Positions 59,736 through 64,000 of a stretch of DNA of 64,000 nucleotides are shown here, in pieces. Under the pieces are notes generated by a model, which was not told where the DNA came from, searched no databases, and worked only from the letters and a program-made list of their open reading frames with translations. The DNA is taken from the NCBI RefSeq assembly GCF_043555975.1, contig NZ_JBIGIA010000001.1, positions 124,001 through 188,000 of the forward strand. The letters run 5' to 3'. The stretch comes from Pelomonas nitida. GTDB lineage: Bacteria; Pseudomonadota; Gammaproteobacteria; Burkholderiales; Burkholderiaceae_C. The translations under genes were made by a program, and so were the position numbers. Numbering within the stretch: position 1 is the stretch's first letter; every line of letters starts with the position of its first letter.

Positions 59736-59768
59736 GGGCGCCCGGCTGTCGTCGAGGCGCCCTTTTTT
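59736..59768 (+). terminator. Intrinsic terminator after etfA
   Basis: GGGCGCC (59736-59742) and GGCGCCC (59756-59762) with a 13-base loop, then TTTTTT. Confidence 0.85.
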
Positions 59769-59836
59769 CGCCCGCAGCCAGCGTTGCACCCGCGAATCGC
59801 GGCACACGGGCGGTCCTTCACTCCAGGATTCAAGCG

Positions 59837-61624
59837 ATGAGTTATCAAGCTCCCGTCAAGGACATGCTCTTCAACCTCCAGCACCTGGCCGGGCTGGAGC
59901 ACCTGACGAGCCAGGTGCCGGCATTCGCCGACTTCGGCCTGGACACGGCCGCCGCCGTGCTGGAGGAGTGCGCCAAGCTGTCGCAGGACGTCATCGCGCC
60001 GCTGAACTTCGAGGGCGACAAGAACCCGTCGTTCTGGAAGGACGGCGCGGTCACGACGACGCCGGGCTTCAAGGATGCGTTCCGCGCCTACGCCGAAGGC
60101 GGCTGGCAGGGTTTGCAGCACCCGGCGGACTTCGGCGGCCAGGGCGCGCCCAAGACCATCGGTGCGGCCTGCAACGAGATGCTGCAGGCGGCCAACATGA
60201 GCTTCGCGCTGTGCCCGCTGCTGACCGACGGCGCTGTCGAGGCGCTGCTGACGGCCGGCAGCGACGAGCAGCGTGCCACCTTCATCCCCAAGCTGCTGGA
60301 CGGCTCGTGGACCGGCACGATGAACCTCACCGAGCCGCAGGCCGGCTCTGACCTGGCGCTGGTGCGCACCCGCGCCGAGCCGCAGGGCGACGGCACGTAC
60401 AAGATCTTCGGCACGAAGATCTTCATCACCTGGGGCGAGCACGACATGGCCGAGAACATCGTCCACCTCGTGCTGGCCCGCGTGGCCGGCGCGCCGGAGG
60501 GCGTGAAGGGCATCAGCCTGTTCCTGGTGCCGAAGTTCATGGTGAACGCTGACGGCAGCCTCGGCGCGCGCAACGACGCGCATTGCGTGTCCATCGAGCA
60601 CAAGATGGGCATCAAGGCCAGCCCGACGGCGGTGCTGCAGTTCGGCGACCACGGTGGCGCCGTTGGCACGCTGGTGGGCCAGGAGAACCGCGGCCTGGAG
60701 TACATGTTCATCATGATGAACGCGGCCCGCTACGGCGTGGGTGTGCAGGGCATCGCCATCGCCGACCGCGCCTACCAGAAGGCCGTGGCCTATGCGCGGG
60801 ACCGCGTGCAGTCGCGCCCCGTGGACGGCTCGGTGGCCGGCAGCGCCGCCATCATTCACCACCCCGACGTGCGCCGCATGCTGATGACGATGCGCTCGCT
60901 GACCGAGGGCTGCCGCGCCATGGCCAGCACGGCGGCCGCGGCCTATGACGCCGCCCACCACCACCCGGACGCGGACGCTGCTAAGCAGAACCAGGCCTTC
61001 TACGAGTTCATGGTGCCGCTGGTGAAGGGCTACAGCACCGAGATGAGCCTGGAGGTCACCTCCTTGGGCGTGCAGGTGCATGGCGGCATGGGCTTCATCG
61101 AGGAGACCGGTGCGGCCCAGTACTACCGCGACGCCAAGATCCTGACCATCTACGAAGGCACGACGGCCATCCAGGCCAACGACCTCGTCGGCCGCAAGAC
61201 GTCGCGCGACGGCGGCCAGTTGGCGCGCGCCGTGGCCGGCCAGATCGAGCTGACCGAAGGCGAGCTGGCCCAGCGCGACAGCGCCGCCGCCAAGGCCATG
61301 CTGAAGGCGCTGCGCGCCTCGCGCGCGGACTACCTCGCCGTCGTCGACTTCATCGCGGCTGAAGCCAAGGCCAGCCCCAACGCGGCCTATGCGGGCTCCG
61401 TGCCCTACCTGATGCTGGCCGGCAACCTCGTGGCCGGCTGGCAGCTGGCGCGCGCGCTGCTGGCTGCCGAGGACGCGTTGGCGACCGACAAGCCGTTCAT
61501 GGAAGCCAAGATCGCCACCGCGCGCTTCTACGCCGAACACATCCTGCCGCGCACCGCGTCGCTGCGTGCCGCCATCGTCGATGGCGCCGACAGCGTCACC
61601 GCGCTCTCTCTCGACGCTTTCTGA
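59837..61624 (+). CDS. Acyl-CoA dehydrogenase (long form with extra C-terminal domain)
   Basis: FAD enzyme for the first oxidation step of beta-oxidation, donating electrons to ETF. 595 residues, longer than the roughly 380 of short forms, because of an N-terminal extension and a C-terminal acyl-CoA dehydrogenase domain (about 470-590). Signature 1 is MNLTEPQAGSDLALVRTRA (about 161-179); signature 2 contains GGMGFIEETGAAQYYRD and the catalytic-Glu segment ILTIYEGTTAIQ (about 434-445). Chain-length specificity cannot be read. The nitronate monooxygenase-like gene begins 11 bases after it. Confidence 0.93.
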   Translation: MSYQAPVKDMLFNLQHLAGLEHLTSQVPAFADFGLDTAAAVLEECAKLSQDVIAPLNFEGDKNPSFWKDGAVTTTPGFKDAFRAYAEGGWQGLQHPADFGGQGAPKTIGAACNEMLQAANMSFALCPLLTDGAVEALLTAGSDEQRATFIPKLLDGSWTGTMNLTEPQAGSDLALVRTRAEPQGDGTYKIFGTKIFITWGEHDMAENIVHLVLARVAGAPEGVKGISLFLVPKFMVNADGSLGARNDAHCVSIEHKMGIKASPTAVLQFGDHGGAVGTLVGQENRGLEYMFIMMNAARYGVGVQGIAIADRAYQKAVAYARDRVQSRPVDGSVAGSAAIIHHPDVRRMLMTMRSLTEGCRAMASTAAAAYDAAHHHPDADAAKQNQAFYEFMVPLVKGYSTEMSLEVTSLGVQVHGGMGFIEETGAAQYYRDAKILTIYEGTTAIQANDLVGRKTSRDGGQLARAVAGQIELTEGELAQRDSAAAKAMLKALRASRADYLAVVDFIAAEAKASPNAAYAGSVPYLMLAGNLVAGWQLARALLAAEDALATDKPFMEAKIATARFYAEHILPRTASLRAAIVDGADSVTALSLDAF

Positions 61625-61635
61625 CGGAGTCCACC

Positions 61636-62589
61636 TTGGCCCTGCCTCCCATCCTGAAGCACCTCCCGCTGCCGGTCATCGGCTCGCCGCTGTTCATCAT
61701 CAGCAACCCCAAGCTCGTCATCGAGCAGTGCAAGGCCGGCATCGTCGGCTCCATGCCGGCGCTGAACGCACGCCCGGCCGAACTGCTCGACGAGTGGCTG
61801 GCCGAGATCACCGAGACGCTGGCGGCCTATAACAAGGCCAACCCGGACCGCCCGGCCGCGCCGTTCGCCATCAACCAGATCGTGCACAAGAGCAATGAGC
61901 GGCTCGAGCACGACATGCAGGTGTGTGCCAAGTACAAGGTGCCCATCGTCATCACGAGCCTGGGCGCGCGTGAGGATGTGAACCAGGCCGTGCACGGCTG
62001 GGGTGGCATCGTGCTGCACGACGTCATCAACAACAAGTTCGCGAAGAAGGCCATCGAGAAGGGCGCCGACGGGCTCATCGCCGTCGCCGCCGGTGCTGGC
62101 GGCCACGCGGGCGTGAAGAGCCCGTTTGCGCTGATCCAGGAAATCCGCGAGTGGTTCGATGGCCCGCTCGCGTTGTCGGGCGCCATCGCCACGGGCGACG
62201 CCATCCTGGCCGCGCAGGCCTGCGGCGCCGACCTGGCCTACATCGGCTCGGCCTTCATCGCGACGGAGGAGGCGCGCGCCAGCGCCGAGTACAAGCAGAT
62301 GATCGTCGCCAGCAACAGCGACGACATCGTCTACAGCAACCTGTTCACCGGCGTGCACGGCAACTACCTGCGCGGCTCCGTCGTCGCGGCGGGGCTGGAC
62401 CCGGAGAACCTGCCCGAAAGCGACCCCAGCAAGATGAACTTCGGCGGCGGTGCTGCCAAGGCCTGGAAGGACATCTGGGGCAGCGGGCAGGGCATCGGCG
62501 CGGTGCGCGAGGTGCTGCCGGCGGCGCAGCTCGTGGCGCGCCTCAAGCGCGAGTACGCGGCGGCTCGGCAGCGCCTGGCGCTGGGCTGA
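61636..62589 (+). CDS. Nitronate monooxygenase (2-nitropropane dioxygenase family)
   Basis: FMN-dependent TIM-barrel enzyme that oxidises toxic alkyl nitronates; relatives in this family include enoyl reductase FabK. 317 residues from a TTG at 61636, supported by CGGAG 8 bases upstream and the conserved (M)ALPPILKHLPLPVIGSPLFIIS start. AAGAGGHAGVKSPFALIQEIR (read in two parts, AAGAGGHAG and SPFALIQEIR), with ALSGAIATGDAILAAQACGAD, forms the FMN phosphate site. Co-transcription with the acyl-CoA dehydrogenase is likely. Confidence 0.9.
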   Translation: MALPPILKHLPLPVIGSPLFIISNPKLVIEQCKAGIVGSMPALNARPAELLDEWLAEITETLAAYNKANPDRPAAPFAINQIVHKSNERLEHDMQVCAKYKVPIVITSLGAREDVNQAVHGWGGIVLHDVINNKFAKKAIEKGADGLIAVAAGAGGHAGVKSPFALIQEIREWFDGPLALSGAIATGDAILAAQACGADLAYIGSAFIATEEARASAEYKQMIVASNSDDIVYSNLFTGVHGNYLRGSVVAAGLDPENLPESDPSKMNFGGGAAKAWKDIWGSGQGIGAVREVLPAAQLVARLKREYAAARQRLALG

Positions 62590-62609
62590 CGTTTCACCTG
62601 CGCTGACTC

Positions 62610-62640
62610 ACGGCCGCCTTCGGGCGGCCGTTGTCGTTTC
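62610..62640. terminator. UUCG-loop hairpin between convergent genes
   Basis: ACGGCCGCC (62610-62618), TTCG tetraloop, GGCGGCCGT (62623-62631), then TTGTCGTTTC. Likely a terminator for the acyl-CoA dehydrogenase operon, possibly in both directions. Confidence 0.65.
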
Positions 62641-64000
62641 AGCGCCGCAGCAGCCGCAGCCCGTTGCCGACCACCAGCAGGCTGGCGCCCATGTCGGCGA
62701 ACACGGCCATCCACATCGTCGCGCTGCCGAACACGGCCAGCCCGAAGAACACGGCCTTGATGCCCAAGGCCAGTGTGATGTTCTGCCACAGCAGACCATG
62801 CGTGCGGCGAGACAGCCGGAGCGTCTCGGCGACGCGGCGCAGGTCGTCGTTCATGACCAGCACGTCGGCGGCTTCCTTGGCGGTGTCGGTGCCCGCGGCG
62901 CCCAGCGAAAAGCCGACGGCGGCCGCGGCCAGGCTGGGCGCGTCGTTGATGCCGTCGCCGACCATGCCCACGGTGCCCGGCTCGCCCAAGGCCGCCACCG
63001 CCGCCTGCTTGTCGTGCGGCAGCAATTGCGCGCGCACGTCGGTGATGCCGAGCGTGGCGGCGATGGCCTGCGCGGTGACGGGGTTGTCGCCAGTCAGCAT
63101 GACCGGGCGCACGCCCAGGGCCTGAAGCTCGGCCACCGCCTCGCGGGCGCTGGCACGCGGCGTGTCGGCCACGGCGAACAGCGCGAGCACGCGGTGCGCA
63201 TCGGCCAGCAGCGACACGGTGTGCCCCTGCGCTTCGTGGGCCTGCATGGCGGCCTCCAGCGCCGGCGTGCACAGGCCCCGCTCATGCAGCCAGCGATGGT
63301 TGCCCAGGATCAGCTCATGGCCGTCGACGCGGCCCTGCACGCCGCGGCCCACCTCGGCGCCGAAGTCGTCCACTGGCAGCGGCTGCTGCGCCTCTGAGGC
63401 TTCACCCGCCAGGCCGGCGGCGATGGCGCGGGAGACGGGGTGGTCCGAGCGGGCGGCCAGGCTGCGCGCGACGCGGCGCCACCGCATCGGGTCCAGGTCG
63501 TCGGCCATCCACTGCTGGGCGACGAGGCGGGGGTGGCCGGCCGTCAGCGTGCCGGTCTTGTCCAGCGCCATCACGCGAAGCCGGCGCGCCTGCTCCAGAT
63601 GCACGCCGCCCTTGATGAGGATGCCGCGCCGTGCGGCGGCCGCGAGACCGCTGACGACGGTGACCGGCGTGGAGATGACGAGCGCGCAGGGGCAGGCGAT
63701 GACGAGCAGCACCAGGGCCTTGTAGGCGGCCGCCAGCCATGGCCAGCCCAGCAGCAACGGCGCGCCGAGCGCGACGGCCAGGGCCAGCACGAACACGGCG
63801 GGCGTGTAGATGGACGCGAAGCGGTCGACGAAGCGCTGCGTGGGGGCGCGCTGGCTTTGCGCCGCCTCGACGGCGTGGATGATGCCGGCCAGCACCGTGT
63901 CGGTGGCGCTGCGGGTGACGCGGAACTCCAGGGCGCCGCTCTGGTTGACGGTGCCGGCGAAGACGGGGTCGCCCGGTCCCTTGTCGACCGGGATGCTCTC
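62639..64000 (-). CDS. Heavy-metal P1B-type ATPase (Zn/Cd/Pb class), 5' end outside window
   Basis: Metal-exporting membrane ATPase; 453 C-terminal residues are present and the N-terminal metal-binding domain and first helices lie beyond the right edge. The window opens in the actuator domain (ESIPVDKGPGDPVFAGT). The transmembrane metal site is VIACPCALVIS, the phosphorylated Asp is in ALDKTGTLTAGHPR, SDHPVS is the HP-type nucleotide motif, and VGDGINDAPSLAAA is the hinge motif. The CPC with this C-terminal helix pair fits the ZntA/CadA (P1B-2) class; copper class is less likely, but the deciding helix-8 residues need an alignment. Confidence 0.9.
   Translation of the reverse strand, partial: ESIPVDKGPGDPVFAGTVNQSGALEFRVTRSATDTVLAGIIHAVEAAQSQRAPTQRFVDRFASIYTPAVFVLALAVALGAPLLLGWPWLAAAYKALVLLVIACPCALVISTPVTVVSGLAAAARRGILIKGGVHLEQARRLRVMALDKTGTLTAGHPRLVAQQWMADDLDPMRWRRVARSLAARSDHPVSRAIAAGLAGEASEAQQPLPVDDFGAEVGRGVQGRVDGHELILGNHRWLHERGLCTPALEAAMQAHEAQGHTVSLLADAHRVLALFAVADTPRASAREAVAELQALGVRPVMLTGDNPVTAQAIAATLGITDVRAQLLPHDKQAAVAALGEPGTVGMVGDGINDAPSLAAAAVGFSLGAAGTDTAKEAADVLVMNDDLRRVAETLRLSRRTHGLLWQNITLALGIKAVFFGLAVFGSATMWMAVFADMGASLLVVGNGLRLLRR

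Overview
The window is a high-GC, gene-dense chromosomal segment of a betaproteobacterium, most likely order Burkholderiales (the Rubrivivax/Leptothrix/Roseateles type is a guess from gene content). The grounds are the order mrcA<>pilMNOPQ-aroK-aroB-dgt-gltBD, the mlaFEDACB operon with mlaA inside it, hexR-zwf next to tal-pgi, pilBCD-coaE-zapD-yacG, tig-clpP-clpX-lon, and the strong codon bias that leaves very long open frames opposite real genes. No phage, plasmid, CRISPR or rRNA was seen, and no stretch longer than about 300 bases lacks a gene.

Layout. 1-2.0 kb: 5' part of mrcA (PBP1A) on the minus strand, cut by the window edge. 2.3-7.4 kb: pilMNOPQ, the type IV pilus alignment complex and secretin. 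7.4-9.0 kb: a multi-domain Ig-like lipoprotein inserted before aroK. 9.0-11.8 kb: aroK, aroB, dgt. 11.8-12.7 kb: a REP-associated tyrosine transposase (RAYT) with its terminal repeat motifs. 12.7-19.0 kb: gltB and gltD, ended by an intrinsic terminator. 19.2-25.9 kb: a minor-pilin operon (pilE-like, fimT, pilV, pilW, pilX, pilY1), followed by a TonB-like protein. 26.6-30.6 kb: mlaFEDACB. 30.6-33.0 kb: hexR and zwf (minus). 33.1-36.3 kb: tal, pgi and a HAD phosphatase. 36.3-41.9 kb (minus): yacG, zapD, coaE, pilD, pilC, pilB. 42.2-45.2 kb (minus): hpnE, hpnD, hpnC. 45.4-49.7 kb: an RND efflux adaptor and pump. 50-56 kb: tRNA-Leu, tig, clpP, clpX, lon. 56.0-56.8 kb: five tRNAs. 56.8-57.8 kb (minus): a YjfB-like protein and murI. 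58.0-62.6 kb: etfB, etfA, an acyl-CoA dehydrogenase and a nitronate monooxygenase. 62.6-64 kb: the C-terminal part of a metal P-type ATPase (minus), cut by the window edge.

How it fits together. Three blocks in the first 42 kb (pilMNOPQ, pilE-fimT-pilVWXY1, pilBCD) supply most of a type IV pilus machine: secretin and alignment complex, priming and tip complex, extension ATPase, platform protein and prepilin peptidase. The major pilin pilA, pilT/pilU and pilF are not here. hexR-zwf-tal-pgi is a glucose-6-phosphate, pentose-phosphate and Entner-Doudoroff entry module. tig-clpP-clpX-lon is a protein quality-control block with a candidate heat-shock promoter. etfBA plus the acyl-CoA dehydrogenase is a beta-oxidation electron-transfer block.

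I found no clearly new multi-gene system. The items most worth a second look are the Ig-domain lipoprotein embedded in the pil operon, several near-perfect palindromes that look like operators (upstream of hexR, tal, the RND pump and etfB), the EF-hand-like loop in PilW, the RAYT element with a distant copy of its repeat, and an orphan YjfB-like gene beside the tRNA cluster.
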